DNA from: Thermoanaerobacterium sp. CMT5567-10
GTDB taxonomy: Bacteria; Bacillota; Thermoanaerobacteria; Thermoanaerobacterales; Thermoanaerobacteraceae
Length of the DNA: 64,000 bases
NCBI RefSeq assembly: GCF_030534315.2
Contig: NZ_CP130558.2
Location: 1,664,501-1,728,500, forward strand
Direction: 5' to 3'
The notes beneath the pieces were generated by a model, which saw only the letters and a list, made by a program, of their open reading frames with translations, did no database searches and was not told the DNA's origin. The first letter of the stretch is position 1; the number at the start of each line of letters is the position of its first letter. A program made the translations under genes and the position numbers. Below, piece by piece: positions 55,449 to 64,000 of the stretch.

Positions 55449-56153
55449 GTGAAGTTGAGTAGCAGGATACTAATAATTGACGATGAAAAACCTATTGTAG
55501 AGATTTTGAAATACAATTTAGAAAAAAATGGCTATAGTACAATTGAAGCGTATGACGGGGAGGAAGGTCTTAAATTAGCGCAGGAGAAAAATCCTGACCT
55601 TATCCTCCTTGATGTCATGCTTCCAAAGATGGATGGTTTTACTGTTTTGAGGATATTAAGGCAGACAATGACGACGCCTATTTTAATGCTGACGGCCAAA
55701 GAAGAAGAAGTAGATAAAGTGTTGGGATTAGAATTAGGCGCCGATGACTATGTGACGAAGCCATTTTCCATGAGGGAACTTATTGCACGGGTGAAGGCTA
55801 ACCTGAGACGAAGTGGGGTAATCAATGGAGAGGGCATGTCTAATATCATAAGTGTCAGTAATTTAAGCATAGATTTATCAAAGTATAAAGTTGAAAAAAA
55901 TGGAAAACCTATAGAGTTGACATCAAGGGAATTTGACCTTTTAAAATTCCTAGTGGCCAACCGAGGGCTCATTTTTTCAAGAGAAATGCTTTTGGAAAAG
56001 GTGTGGGGCTATGAATATTTTGGCGATGTGAGGACGGTTGATGTAACTATAAGGCGTCTTAGGGAAAAAATTGAGGATGATCCAGCAAACCCAAGGTATA
56101 TACATACCAAAAGAGGGGTTGGTTATTATTTTAGCGAAGAAAGTGAACTATAA
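55449..56153 (+). CDS. walR: response regulator WalR (YycF)
   Basis: This OmpR-family regulator has the receiver IIDDEKPIVEILKYNLE, phospho-Asp in LILLDVMLPKMDG and KPFSMRELIARVKANLRR. The winged helix is LTSREFDLLKFLV and VDVTIRRLREKIEDDP. Its neighbourhood (walK, yycH, yycI, htrA, rlmH) identifies it as WalR, regulator of cell-wall hydrolases. GTG 55449 or TTG 55455 may be the start. Confidence 0.93.
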   Translation: MKLSSRILIIDDEKPIVEILKYNLEKNGYSTIEAYDGEEGLKLAQEKNPDLILLDVMLPKMDGFTVLRILRQTMTTPILMLTAKEEEVDKVLGLELGADDYVTKPFSMRELIARVKANLRRSGVINGEGMSNIISVSNLSIDLSKYKVEKNGKPIELTSREFDLLKFLVANRGLIFSREMLLEKVWGYEYFGDVRTVDVTIRRLREKIEDDPANPRYIHTKRGVGYYFSEESEL

Positions 56154-57840
56154 AAGCATACAGTGGAAAATAATTATTATATATGGACTTTTAATATTGG
56201 TGGCAATGGAAATCATATGGGTATACCTTTTCAAATCGTTGGAAAATTATCACATGACTAATTTTGAAAATTACATAGAAGCACAGGCTACCGGAATTGC
56301 CTTTACATTAAAAGATAACATGAATTCAAAGTCCAGCATGGATAACATAATAAATATGTATTTAGGCCCTAATGCTTATATAAAATATGTGTACATACTT
56401 GATAAAGATGGAAATATATTAGCAAGCTCTACAGGTGAAAGAGGAAAAATGTTGACACCTGCAGTTATAAAGGCATTATCTGGGAAACAAGGTATGGAAA
56501 CCAGCAACGACAATAATTCAAATGGGAAAATCAGGAGCATCGCAATGCCAGTTGTAGATAGCGATGGTAAAATATCTGGTGTGGTATATGTAAGCGGATC
56601 TTTAAAAAGCGTATATGACACGCTATCTGATGTAAATTTCATTTTATTAAGTGCAACTTTTATTGCTGTCATAATAACCGTTATACTTGGATATATTTTA
56701 GCTAAGACAATAACTGACCCGATAAAAGAAGTTACGAAGTACGCTCATGAGATAGGGGAAGGTAACTTTGATGTGCACATAGATATAAAATCTGATGATG
56801 AGATAGGTAAATTGGGCAACATGTTTAATTTTATGTCTAAAAGGCTTAAATCAACTTTAAATGAGATGGAAAATGAGAAAAGCAAGGTAGAAGCTATTAT
56901 AAGCTATATGTCTGACGGAGTTATTGCTACAAATGAATTAAACAGGGTGATTCTTTTTAATAATGCTGCTGAGAGGATGATAGGCGAAAAAATTGCGATG
57001 GATGAACCTTTAGAAAAGATTGCTCAAGGTCAGCTTAAAAATACTGAAAGCCTTATATACTGTAATGGTAAAATTTTAAAATCATTTGTAAGCCCAATTA
57101 AAGCTGATAAGAATATAGATGGAAATGTCTTTGTACTGCACGATATTACAGAGCAGCAAAACCTCGATAACATGAGGAAAGAATTTGTGGCAAATGTCTC
57201 CCATGAATTGAGGACGCCTCTTACAACCATTAAAAGCTACACTGAGACTCTTTTAAATGATGGTGTTGATGAAGAATACAGGAACAGATTTTTAAGCATT
57301 ATCGATAAAGAAGTAGACAGGATGACAAGGCTTGTGAAGGACTTGCTTCTTCTGTCAAAGATGGACTCAAACGGCAAGTTAAGTCTAGAAGAAACAAATT
57401 TAAATGAATATATAGAAAATATCCTATATAAAATAAAGATTGAAGCGCAGAAAAAAAATCAAAAACTTGCATTTTGTGCCGGAGAAGAAAAAAGAAACAT
57501 AAATATAGACAGGGATAAAATGGAGCAGGTGCTGCTTAATGTAGTGTCCAATGCTATTAAGTACACAAATCCAGGCGGATATGTGAGGGTATTTACAAAT
57601 TATGATGACGACTATGCTTATATAACTATCTCTGATAATGGCATTGGGATACCAAAGAAGGACATTCCAAGGATATTTGAAAGATTTTATAGAGTGGATA
57701 AGGGAAGATCTAGAGAGTTGGGGGGTACTGGACTTGGCCTTGCAATTGCGAAAGAGATAGTTACGGCACATGGAGGGGAAATAAATATCGAAAGCGAAGT
57801 AGGAATTGGTACATCTGTCTACATAAAGCTTAGATACTAA
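56143..57840 (+). CDS. walK: sensor histidine kinase WalK (YycG)
   Basis: The protein has two membrane helices around an extracytoplasmic PDC-like domain of about 140 residues. HAMP, PAS (VEAIISYMSDGVIATNEL), HisKA (EFVANVSHELRTPLTTIKSY) and HATPase (VVSNAIKYTNPGG, GGTGLGLAIAKEI) follow. This is the full WalK order. GTG 56143 overlaps the walR end by 11 bases and gives the typical start NYKSIQWK. It senses cell-wall state, with YycH and YycI as membrane partners. Confidence 0.93.
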   Translation: MNYKSIQWKIIIIYGLLILVAMEIIWVYLFKSLENYHMTNFENYIEAQATGIAFTLKDNMNSKSSMDNIINMYLGPNAYIKYVYILDKDGNILASSTGERGKMLTPAVIKALSGKQGMETSNDNNSNGKIRSIAMPVVDSDGKISGVVYVSGSLKSVYDTLSDVNFILLSATFIAVIITVILGYILAKTITDPIKEVTKYAHEIGEGNFDVHIDIKSDDEIGKLGNMFNFMSKRLKSTLNEMENEKSKVEAIISYMSDGVIATNELNRVILFNNAAERMIGEKIAMDEPLEKIAQGQLKNTESLIYCNGKILKSFVSPIKADKNIDGNVFVLHDITEQQNLDNMRKEFVANVSHELRTPLTTIKSYTETLLNDGVDEEYRNRFLSIIDKEVDRMTRLVKDLLLLSKMDSNGKLSLEETNLNEYIENILYKIKIEAQKKNQKLAFCAGEEKRNINIDRDKMEQVLLNVVSNAIKYTNPGGYVRVFTNYDDDYAYITISDNGIGIPKKDIPRIFERFYRVDKGRSRELGGTGLGLAIAKEIVTAHGGEINIESEVGIGTSVYIKLRY

Positions 57841-57986
57841 ATAAACCGTAATTATATTTTAATATTGCTGTAACATTGTTGTAATAATGGTATTCTATAA
57901 TTTAACTATAAGTGAAAATGGTTATATTAGGAATTATGTGTAAATTTATATAACTTTTTGTTATATTATGATGGGGAGTGGTACTT

Positions 57987-58382
57987 TTGAAAAAGGTTTT
58001 AGCCCTTATCATTGCCACTGTAATGTTTATGACGTTTTTTATGACGTATGGATTCGCTGATAATTTAATCACGGTTAAATCAGACATAAATAATGTCACA
58101 ACAAACAACAAATACTTTGTAATATCAGGCAATGGGCAGCCAGATACTTATGTTGAGCTTATTTTAAACGATAATTTAAATGACAAGTGGGTAATAGGCG
58201 ATACTGGTCTTTTCGCAAAATTGATAACATTAGCTTTAGGGGATAACTATGTTACATTGAAGGCTGTTAAAGACGGAAAAGTACAAACTGTCAAAGGACA
58301 TATAACGCTTCAGTACAAGGATGGAATTATTCAGGTTACGGTTGACACATTAGAAGGCTTGTGGAATAAGCTTTTTAAGTAG
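57987..58382 (+). CDS. secreted hypothetical protein
   Basis: A signal peptide (MKKVLALIIATVMFMTFF, ending near YGFADN) is followed by a single small beta-rich domain of about 100 residues. NKYFVISGNGQPDTYVELILND resembles an Ig-like or bacterial adhesive repeat. TTG 57987 is chosen because GGGGAG is well spaced. It is inserted between walK and yycH; the link to WalRK is by position only. Confidence 0.6.
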   Translation: MKKVLALIIATVMFMTFFMTYGFADNLITVKSDINNVTTNNKYFVISGNGQPDTYVELILNDNLNDKWVIGDTGLFAKLITLALGDNYVTLKAVKDGKVQTVKGHITLQYKDGIIQVTVDTLEGLWNKLFK

Positions 58383-58394
58383 AGCGGTGTTCTT

Positions 58395-59648
58395 ATGAAA
58401 GAGCATATAAAAACAATTGTGTTGGTGTTGCTTGTTTCAACAAGCCTTTATTTAAGCTATACATTGTGGACGTCTTTTCCACAAAAAAGCTTTTTTATGA
58501 CTAAGTCCACACCATCAAGTGTGGATATTTTTAGTATAGTTAGACCTTCGTCGATTGAGATAAATACTAATGGCAGATTTAAGGACATAACATCGTCAAA
58601 TGATATAACTTCAATATGGGAAAATACAATAAAAATTTTAAAAGATAATTTGGACAAAGGAATTGCATTATCGCAGGTTGACAAAAGCAGCGTAAAACTT
58701 ATAGACAATTTGATATATATTGATATGGGCAAAGGTATAACAAAAGATATATTTGCTGATACTTTGAACTTAGATAGTTTATCTGAATTAAATAAGATAA
58801 ACTCTGACACATATATAAAACAAATTATAATTAAAGTTGGAAGTAAGCCGCAAATCATATTTACGGATTACAATAGCTACTTTGCCATGAATTTAAAGAA
58901 TTCCAGTTATTTTGACGAGTTAATTGGCAAACAATTTCAAAATTCAATCGACTATGCAGTAACGACTGCAAATGATGTTTACAGCGAAAATGTGTTTACT
59001 TTGAAAAATTTTACATTAGGTAAATATGTAAATAAAGGGTTTGCAAATGATAGCATCTATAGGACTATAATTAAGAATGTATTTGTAAACATATCTGTTG
59101 TGAGAGAGATAAAGGAAAATAATGGTTCATATATGTATACTGATGGCATAAGAGGGCTAAGGCTTTACAGAAGTGGCTTAATAGAGTACTTTGATACTAC
59201 AACAACATCCTCAAAATTAACTATGAGCAAAATTGAGTCATTAGATAAAGCATTAGAATTTATAAAAGATCTTGGAATCAATGTGGAAGATGTATACATA
59301 ACGGGCGTTAGTGGCAGTGGTACGGATTATAAATTTTCATTTAATTACATATATGATTATCCTATATACGTAATAAAAAATGGAGAAAAATCAGATCCTA
59401 TAGACATTTCTGTATCAAATGGGATTATAAAGACTGCTAAAGTGAATTTCATGGATATTTATTATGCTGGAGATTACAAGAACAACCTTTATAATATACA
59501 GAAAGCAATAGTTGACAATAAGATAAAAGGTGTTGAATCGTTAAAACTGGTGTATGTATTTGATGGGACTGAGCTAATCCCTGCATGGGATGTTAAATGC
59601 AAAGACAATGAGTACCTTATAAATGCTTTAGATGGTAAAATAATTTGA
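58395..59648 (+). CDS. yycH: WalRK regulator YycH
   Basis: The 417-residue protein has one N-terminal membrane helix (TIVLVLLVSTSLYLSYTLW) and a large extracellular part ending in YLINALDGKII. The FPQ-containing start (LWTSFPQ) and position after walK fit YycH, a membrane modulator of WalK. Sequence conservation in this family is low. Confidence 0.8.
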   Translation: MKEHIKTIVLVLLVSTSLYLSYTLWTSFPQKSFFMTKSTPSSVDIFSIVRPSSIEINTNGRFKDITSSNDITSIWENTIKILKDNLDKGIALSQVDKSSVKLIDNLIYIDMGKGITKDIFADTLNLDSLSELNKINSDTYIKQIIIKVGSKPQIIFTDYNSYFAMNLKNSSYFDELIGKQFQNSIDYAVTTANDVYSENVFTLKNFTLGKYVNKGFANDSIYRTIIKNVFVNISVVREIKENNGSYMYTDGIRGLRLYRSGLIEYFDTTTTSSKLTMSKIESLDKALEFIKDLGINVEDVYITGVSGSGTDYKFSFNYIYDYPIYVIKNGEKSDPIDISVSNGIIKTAKVNFMDIYYAGDYKNNLYNIQKAIVDNKIKGVESLKLVYVFDGTELIPAWDVKCKDNEYLINALDGKII

Positions 59649-59663
59649 TGATGGTGTTATAAT

Positions 59664-60482
59664 ATGGACTGGTCAAAGGCAAAAACAATCTTGATTTTGA
59701 TATTTGCAGTATTAAACATGATACTTTACTTAGGAAATTTGAATATTGCAGAAACCAGCAATTCAATACCTTCTCCTTCAGAGATAAAAAAGATGAACGA
59801 TATCTTAAAAGAAAACAATATTGTTGTAAAAGGGGAGATTCCTAAAGATTATAAGCCGATGCCTATGCTTTTGGTGAAGCTAAAAAATTACAACAAAGCA
59901 TATATTGAGAGCAATTTTTTGAATGGCTCTAGATATATTTCATATGACAACGGATCATTTTATAACATTGAAAATGGTACAATAGAAGTAAAGAATGGGT
60001 TTTTTTATTATAAAATAAGAGATGAGAAATTTACAAAAATGGATAAAGATGATGCTTTTAATTATATAAAGTCATTTGTAAAAAGTAAAAACCTCGAAGA
60101 GAAGTATTCTGTCGTAAATGAATATGCTGATGGCAACAAATACACTGTTGAGTATACAGAAGTTTACAACGGTATTAATGTAGATGTAAGTTACATGAAA
60201 GGCGTTATTAGCAATGATACGTTTTTGTTTGAATCCACATGGCTTATTCCAATACGAGAAGAAAAAGAAAGAAAAGAGATTATACCACCTATAAATGCAC
60301 TTCTTAAGCTTCTCGATGTGGATGAGGGACATCATAATATTGTTGTAAAAGAGATAAAACCTGTCTACTTTTTCAGCTGGCGAAATGCCGACACAGGCGA
60401 AGCAATACCTACTTGGAGGATAACAACAGAAAACTCTGTTTATTATGTGAACGCATATACCGGCACCATTGAAGAGAGGTAA
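59664..60482 (+). CDS. yycI: WalRK regulator YycI
   Basis: The 272-residue protein starts MDWSKAKTILILIFAVLNMI, the hallmark of YycI, with one membrane helix and an extracellular domain. The end PTWRITTENSVYYVNAYTG is typical of the YycI C-terminal fold. It works with YycH on WalK. The terminator overlaps its stop. Confidence 0.88.
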   Translation: MDWSKAKTILILIFAVLNMILYLGNLNIAETSNSIPSPSEIKKMNDILKENNIVVKGEIPKDYKPMPMLLVKLKNYNKAYIESNFLNGSRYISYDNGSFYNIENGTIEVKNGFFYYKIRDEKFTKMDKDDAFNYIKSFVKSKNLEEKYSVVNEYADGNKYTVEYTEVYNGINVDVSYMKGVISNDTFLFESTWLIPIREEKERKEIIPPINALLKLLDVDEGHHNIVVKEIKPVYFFSWRNADTGEAIPTWRITTENSVYYVNAYTGTIEER

Positions 60483-60498
60483 AAATTACCTCCTTTTT
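60476..60498 (+). terminator. terminator of the walRK operon
   Basis: GAGGTAA (60476-60482) pairs with TTACCTC (60486-60492) around AAA, then CTTTTT. Confidence 0.8.
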
Positions 60499-60602
60499 AT
60501 TGCGCTTGTTTTAAATAAAATGCTTGTAAAGTTGTTGAAATTGTATTAAAGTATATATGTGTAATTGTGTGTTTTTAGTTTTCTTGAAGGGAAGATCAAA
60601 CA

Positions 60603-61853
60603 GTGGAGAAGTTTGTTATAAATGGAGGAATACCTTTAAAAGGAACAGTTGAGATTAGTGGGGCAAAAAATTCTGCTGTTGCCATACTTCCTGCTGCTCT
60701 TTTAGCAGATACTCCTAGTACTATTGACAATTTGCCAGAAATAAACGATATAGAACTGCTTAGTAAAATGATTGAATACCTTGGTGGCAAAACTATAAAG
60801 AAAGAACATGAGATAATTGTAGATCCTGAAGGTATTAATTCATTTTGCCCACCACACGAATTGGCAAGTCAAATGAGAGCATCGTATTATCTTATTGGGG
60901 CTCTTCTAAGTAGATTTAATGAGGCTGCTATTGCAATGCCTGGTGGTTGCAATATTGGAGTGAGGCCAATTGATCAGCACATTAAAGGCTTTGAGGCATT
61001 AGGTGCTAAAACTACGATTGAACATGGAATCATAAAGGTAAAAGCAGATAAATTAGTGGGGAATCATATTTATTTTGATGTTGTAAGCGTGGGAGCTACG
61101 ATAAATTTAATGTTGGCTGCCTGTAAAGCTGAAGGCACAACTATACTGGAAAATTGCGCAAAAGAACCACATGTTGTGGATGTCGCTAACTTCTTAAATG
61201 CGATGGGTGCTAATATAAAAGGTGCAGGCACTGATATGATTAAAATAGTAGGTGTAGACAAGCTTCACGGTTGCAAGCATACTGTTATACCTGATCAAAT
61301 AGAAGCTGGAACTTATATGGTTGCAGCTGCAGCTACACACGGTGATGTAACAATAAAAGGCATTATTCCAAAGCATCTTGAATCAATAATAGCGAAAATG
61401 TCTGAAATGGGCGTTACAATTGAAGAGTACGATGAAGATTTAAGAGTTACTACAGCTGGAAGATTAAAGAGAGTTGATATTAAAACACAGCCGTATCCTG
61501 GTTTTCCAACTGACATGCAGCAATTGATGGCGGTACTTTTAGCACTGGCTGATGGTGTAAGTATGATTGCTGAAAATGTGTATGAAGGTAGATTCAAATA
61601 CTTGGACGAGCTTAAAAAAATGGGCGTTAATGCTAAAGTAGAAGGCAGGACGGCTGTTATAGAGGGGGTTGAAAAGCTTACAGGTGCACCACTTAAAGCC
61701 ACTGATTTAAGAGCCGGGGCGGCTATGGTAATAGCCGGTCTTGCTGCTAATGGTGTTACAGAGGTTAAAAACATTCACTACATCGATAGAGGATATGAAG
61801 CAATTGAAAAAAAGCTACAAAAACTCGGCGCAGACATAAAAAGAGTAAAATAA
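60603..61853 (+). CDS. murA: UDP-N-acetylglucosamine 1-carboxyvinyltransferase
   Basis: The first committed step of peptidoglycan synthesis is the transfer of enolpyruvate to UDP-GlcNAc. The 416-residue protein has [20 protein letters not shown], the catalytic cysteine in [14 protein letters not shown] (about 116), and [13 protein letters not shown]. The cysteine makes it fosfomycin-sensitive in type. GTG 60603 is preceded by GAAGGGAAG. Confidence 0.95.
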   Translation: MEKFVINGGIPLKGTVEISGAKNSAVAILPAALLADTPSTIDNLPEINDIELLSKMIEYLGGKTIKKEHEIIVDPEGINSFCPPHELASQMRASYYLIGALLSRFNEAAIAMPGGCNIGVRPIDQHIKGFEALGAKTTIEHGIIKVKADKLVGNHIYFDVVSVGATINLMLAACKAEGTTILENCAKEPHVVDVANFLNAMGANIKGAGTDMIKIVGVDKLHGCKHTVIPDQIEAGTYMVAAAATHGDVTIKGIIPKHLESIIAKMSEMGVTIEEYDEDLRVTTAGRLKRVDIKTQPYPGFPTDMQQLMAVLLALADGVSMIAENVYEGRFKYLDELKKMGVNAKVEGRTAVIEGVEKLTGAPLKATDLRAGAAMVIAGLAANGVTEVKNIHYIDRGYEAIEKKLQKLGADIKRVK

Positions 61854-61875
61854 GTCCAATTTGGGCTTATTTTTT
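61849..61875 (+). terminator. terminator after murA
   Basis: AATAAGTCC (61849-61857) pairs with GGGCTTATT (61863-61871), one G-U pair, plus a T-run; it includes the murA stop. Confidence 0.8.
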
Positions 61876-61935
61876 GTATAATAAAATATAGAATAAATCA
61901 CCTCATAATACACATGATAATTAAGAGGTGATATG

Positions 61936-63057
61936 ATGCAAAATGGCGACGATAGAAGGATAAAAAGGCCGTCGTATCTTACGACTGTCATAATAATTGC
62001 TGTAATTACGTCTTTCGTATTTTCATACATTGCACCAAAATTTCTTTGGGGGAAAATAATACCGCTTCCATATACAGGTACAGGCCCCCTTAAGAAAGAG
62101 GTGGTAATCTCTAAAGCAGAGCCTTCTACGATTGCGGAAGCTGTGGCAAAGAAAGATACCCAAGCTGTTGTTGGCATATCTTCTGTCGAATACGAAAGAC
62201 AATACTATATATTGGAAAAACAGGTTGAAGGTGTAGGCTCAGGATTTATCGTTGATAAAAATGGGTACATTATTACAAATAATCATGTAGCAAGCCCTGA
62301 GTCAAAGAAACTTACCATCTATTTAAGTGATGGCAGCACATTGCCTGGGAAAGTTTTGTGGTCTGACTCTACTTTAGATCTTTCAGTTGTTAAAATAAAT
62401 GCCAAAAATCTGCCTACTATCTCATTAGGAGATTCAGATAAGATTGTGGTAGGCCAAACTGTAATAGCTATAGGCAACCCTTTGGGGCTGCGCTTTGAAA
62501 GAACTGTGACATCTGGTATAATAAGTGCATTGAATAGAAGTTTGCCAATAGAGGAGAACAACAAACAAAAGATAATGGAAGATCTTATACAGACAGATGC
62601 ATCAATAAACCCAGGGAACAGTGGTGGACCATTAGTCGATGCGCAGGGCAATGCTATAGGTATTAATACGGCAAAAGTTACAACAGCAGAGGGATTGGGC
62701 TTTGCCATACCAATCAACATTGTTAAGCCTATTATTAATAAAGTAATAGCTACAGGCACATTTAAAGCACCGTACTTAGGCATAGTAGGATATGATAGAG
62801 AGATAGCCAGCTATATAAATGCAGATATAGTTATAGCAGAAGGAATATACGTTGCAGATATAGATCCTAAAGGCCCGGCTCAAAAAGCAGGCATCAAAAA
62901 AGGTTATATACTGCTGGAAGTTGATGGTAAACCTGTCGATACGATGGTTCAGCTTAAGACGGTGATATACTCAAAAAACATAGGAGACAAGGTAAGTGTA
63001 AAATACAGAACATTGACGGGGAATATAGGGACAACTACGATAACACTTGGGAAATGA
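61936..63057 (+). CDS. htrA: HtrA-like S1C serine protease
   Basis: The 373-residue protein has an N-terminal membrane helix (TTVIIIAVITSFVFSYI) and a trypsin-like domain. The triad is in ITNNHVASPESK (His), DSTLDLSVVKI (Asp) and DASINPGNSGGPLVD (Ser), followed by one PDZ domain (DPKGPAQKAGIKKGYILLEVDG). It degrades or refolds damaged proteins outside the membrane. Position after the WalRK region is standard. Confidence 0.93.
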   Translation: MQNGDDRRIKRPSYLTTVIIIAVITSFVFSYIAPKFLWGKIIPLPYTGTGPLKKEVVISKAEPSTIAEAVAKKDTQAVVGISSVEYERQYYILEKQVEGVGSGFIVDKNGYIITNNHVASPESKKLTIYLSDGSTLPGKVLWSDSTLDLSVVKINAKNLPTISLGDSDKIVVGQTVIAIGNPLGLRFERTVTSGIISALNRSLPIEENNKQKIMEDLIQTDASINPGNSGGPLVDAQGNAIGINTAKVTTAEGLGFAIPINIVKPIINKVIATGTFKAPYLGIVGYDREIASYINADIVIAEGIYVADIDPKGPAQKAGIKKGYILLEVDGKPVDTMVQLKTVIYSKNIGDKVSVKYRTLTGNIGTTTITLGK

Positions 63058-63068
63058 GGAGAATAATT

Positions 63069-63236
63069 ATGTATGTTGTATGTGAGAAACATTTAGAGGA
63101 TGCCATTGAAGAATTTGTGGATGTATATGAACAGCCGCCAGATATATACAGGCTTGATGAGGTATCATTTACAGATTGGCTGGTGCCTCATAAGTGTGAC
63201 TTTTGCGAAGACATTCCTAAGTATCTTGTAGTTTGA
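63069..63236 (+). CDS. CxxH/CxxC family small protein
   Basis: The 55-residue protein has a first metal pair in MYVVCEKHLEDAIEEF and a second in KCDFCEDIPKYLV. It matches the short CxxH/CxxC proteins encoded between htrA and rlmH in Bacilli and Clostridia. Zinc binding is likely; function unknown. GAGGAG precedes ATG 63069. Confidence 0.8.
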   Translation: MYVVCEKHLEDAIEEFVDVYEQPPDIYRLDEVSFTDWLVPHKCDFCEDIPKYLVV

Positions 63237-63249
63237 TGGAGGGAGAATT

Positions 63250-63729
63250 TTGAATATAGACATAATTGCAGTTGGAAAGATAAAGGAGAAGTTTATAGAA
63301 GATGGAATACAGGAATATGTAAAAAGATTGAAGCCATATTGCAATATAAACATAATTGAAGTGAACGATGAAAAGGCACCTGAAAGCTTAAGTGATAAAG
63401 AAAAAATAAGTGTTATGCAAAGAGAAAGTGTTAAAATTGTCGATAAGATTAGAAAAGAAAGCTTCATAATATCTCTTTGCATAGAAGGTAGACAAATGGA
63501 CTCAGTAGAATTTGCCCGCTATATAGAAGATGTTATGACAGCGGGCAATTCTAATATTACATTTGTAATAGGAGGATCTCTTGGCTTACATAACGATATA
63601 AAGTCCATGTCAGATTTAAAGCTGTCATTTTCAAAAATGACATTTCCACACCAGCTTATGAGACTTATATTGATAGAACAAATCTACAGAGCATTTAAGA
63701 TAATGAAGGGTGAGACGTACCATAAGTGA
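63250..63729 (+). CDS. rlmH: 23S rRNA (pseudouridine1915-N3)-methyltransferase RlmH
   Basis: The 159-residue protein has the SPOUT fold: NIDIIAVGKIKEKFIEDGI, FVIGGSLGLHNDI and the knot end LMRLILIEQIYRAFKIMKGETYHK. It methylates pseudouridine 1915 in helix 69 using SAM. TTG 63250 follows GGAGGGAG. Confidence 0.96.
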   Translation: MNIDIIAVGKIKEKFIEDGIQEYVKRLKPYCNINIIEVNDEKAPESLSDKEKISVMQRESVKIVDKIRKESFIISLCIEGRQMDSVEFARYIEDVMTAGNSNITFVIGGSLGLHNDIKSMSDLKLSFSKMTFPHQLMRLILIEQIYRAFKIMKGETYHK

Positions 63730-63924
63730 TACAAATATGGAAACATTATTAGATTTTATTGTGCTATAATAATGTTGGTGTGATAATTGTATTATGCCAA
63801 GGCAAAAACATATGAGAAATTGCTCATAAGAAATAAATAAGCAATAGGGTTATGTTTGGAAGTAGAGAACGAGGAATTGTTGCCGAGCCTAAATTAAATA
63901 AACCATAAAAAGGTTGATGAAAAT

Positions 63925-64000
63925 ATGTATAAAATACTTATAATTGAGGATGATAAGGCTCTTTGTGACAATATAAAAAAGGCCATTACAAATTGGGGCT
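63925..64000 (+). CDS. response regulator receiver (5' part)
   Basis: Only 25 residues are in the window, starting MYKILIIEDDKALCDNIKKA, the beginning of a receiver domain. AAAGGTTGATG precedes it. It is likely an OmpR-family regulator of another two-component system. Nothing definite is seen in 63730-63924. Confidence 0.7.
   Translation, partial: MYKILIIEDDKALCDNIKKAITNWG

Overview
The window is low-GC Firmicutes DNA with strong AAGGAGG-type ribosome binding sites and sporulation genes (yyaC, ytaF). Its gene order (rpsF-ssb-rpsR, yybS-gdpP-rplI-dnaB, purA, walRK-yycHI, htrA, rlmH) is that of the origin-proximal yya/yyb/yyc region of Bacilli and Clostridia. A HydE-type hydrogenase maturase, cyanophycin genes and an M-box/Nramp-type magnesium locus point to an anaerobic thermophilic clostridium, most likely Thermoanaerobacterium or a close relative. 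That assignment is inference from protein style, not a database match.

Left core (1-25960). A partial hydE, a cysteine-desulfurase-like gene and a DUF4446 gene end at a terminator. Cyanophycinase and cyanophycin synthetase overlap and converge on yyaC through a shared hairpin. Next come CvpA, MscS, DUF951, S6-SSB-S18 (with a likely S6:S18 leader), a MazG-like protein, YybS, the c-di-AMP phosphodiesterase GdpP, L9 and DnaB. A Crp/Fnr regulator precedes an M-box Mg2+ riboswitch. The riboswitch controls a 27-codon leader ORF, a soluble MgtE-N/CBS protein and an Nramp-related transporter carrying the Mg-type Met-to-Ala change. A two-component system, a XapX protein, a chemoreceptor, a split ThrE exporter, an FAD enzyme and purA follow.

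Island (25995-44366). A tRNA-Thr(TGT) gene has its 3' half repeated as a perfect 65-bp direct repeat 18.3 kb away, which bounds an integrated element. Its left end carries a Tn916-type integrase and an excisionase-like gene. The middle holds an IS transposase, a frameshifted MFS gene, an XRE-TPR (RRNPP-like) regulator and a compact peptide-modification operon. That operon consists of an 18-residue precursor, a radical SAM/SPASM enzyme, a PqqD-like protein and an MFS exporter, with a separate 44-residue secreted-peptide ORF just upstream. The right part is a replication-like module: a second tyrosine recombinase, a roughly 700-nt gene-free, hairpin-rich stretch with its own promoter (probable large structured RNA), iteron-like repeats, a DUF927 ATPase, a CHC2 zinc-finger primase, an excisionase-like protein, an HTH protein and an Rpn nuclease. 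Beyond the right repeat lies what looks like the 3' relic of another integrase, suggesting repeated use of this tRNA site.

Right core (44367-64000). DUF2892 and Cys-rich proteins are followed by a DUF1646 transporter with a likely Na+ riboswitch and a secreted purple-acid-phosphatase-like enzyme. Then come YtaF, an M1 peptidase, the DnaD/DnaI primosome pair, an M23 peptidase and a peptidase-MA protein. The WalRK operon (walR, walK, a secreted protein, yycH, yycI), murA, htrA, a CxxH/CxxC protein, rlmH and the start of another response regulator complete the window. Cell-envelope surveillance by WalRK with HtrA and MurA, and replication restart by DnaB, DnaD and DnaI, are the main functional themes of the core.
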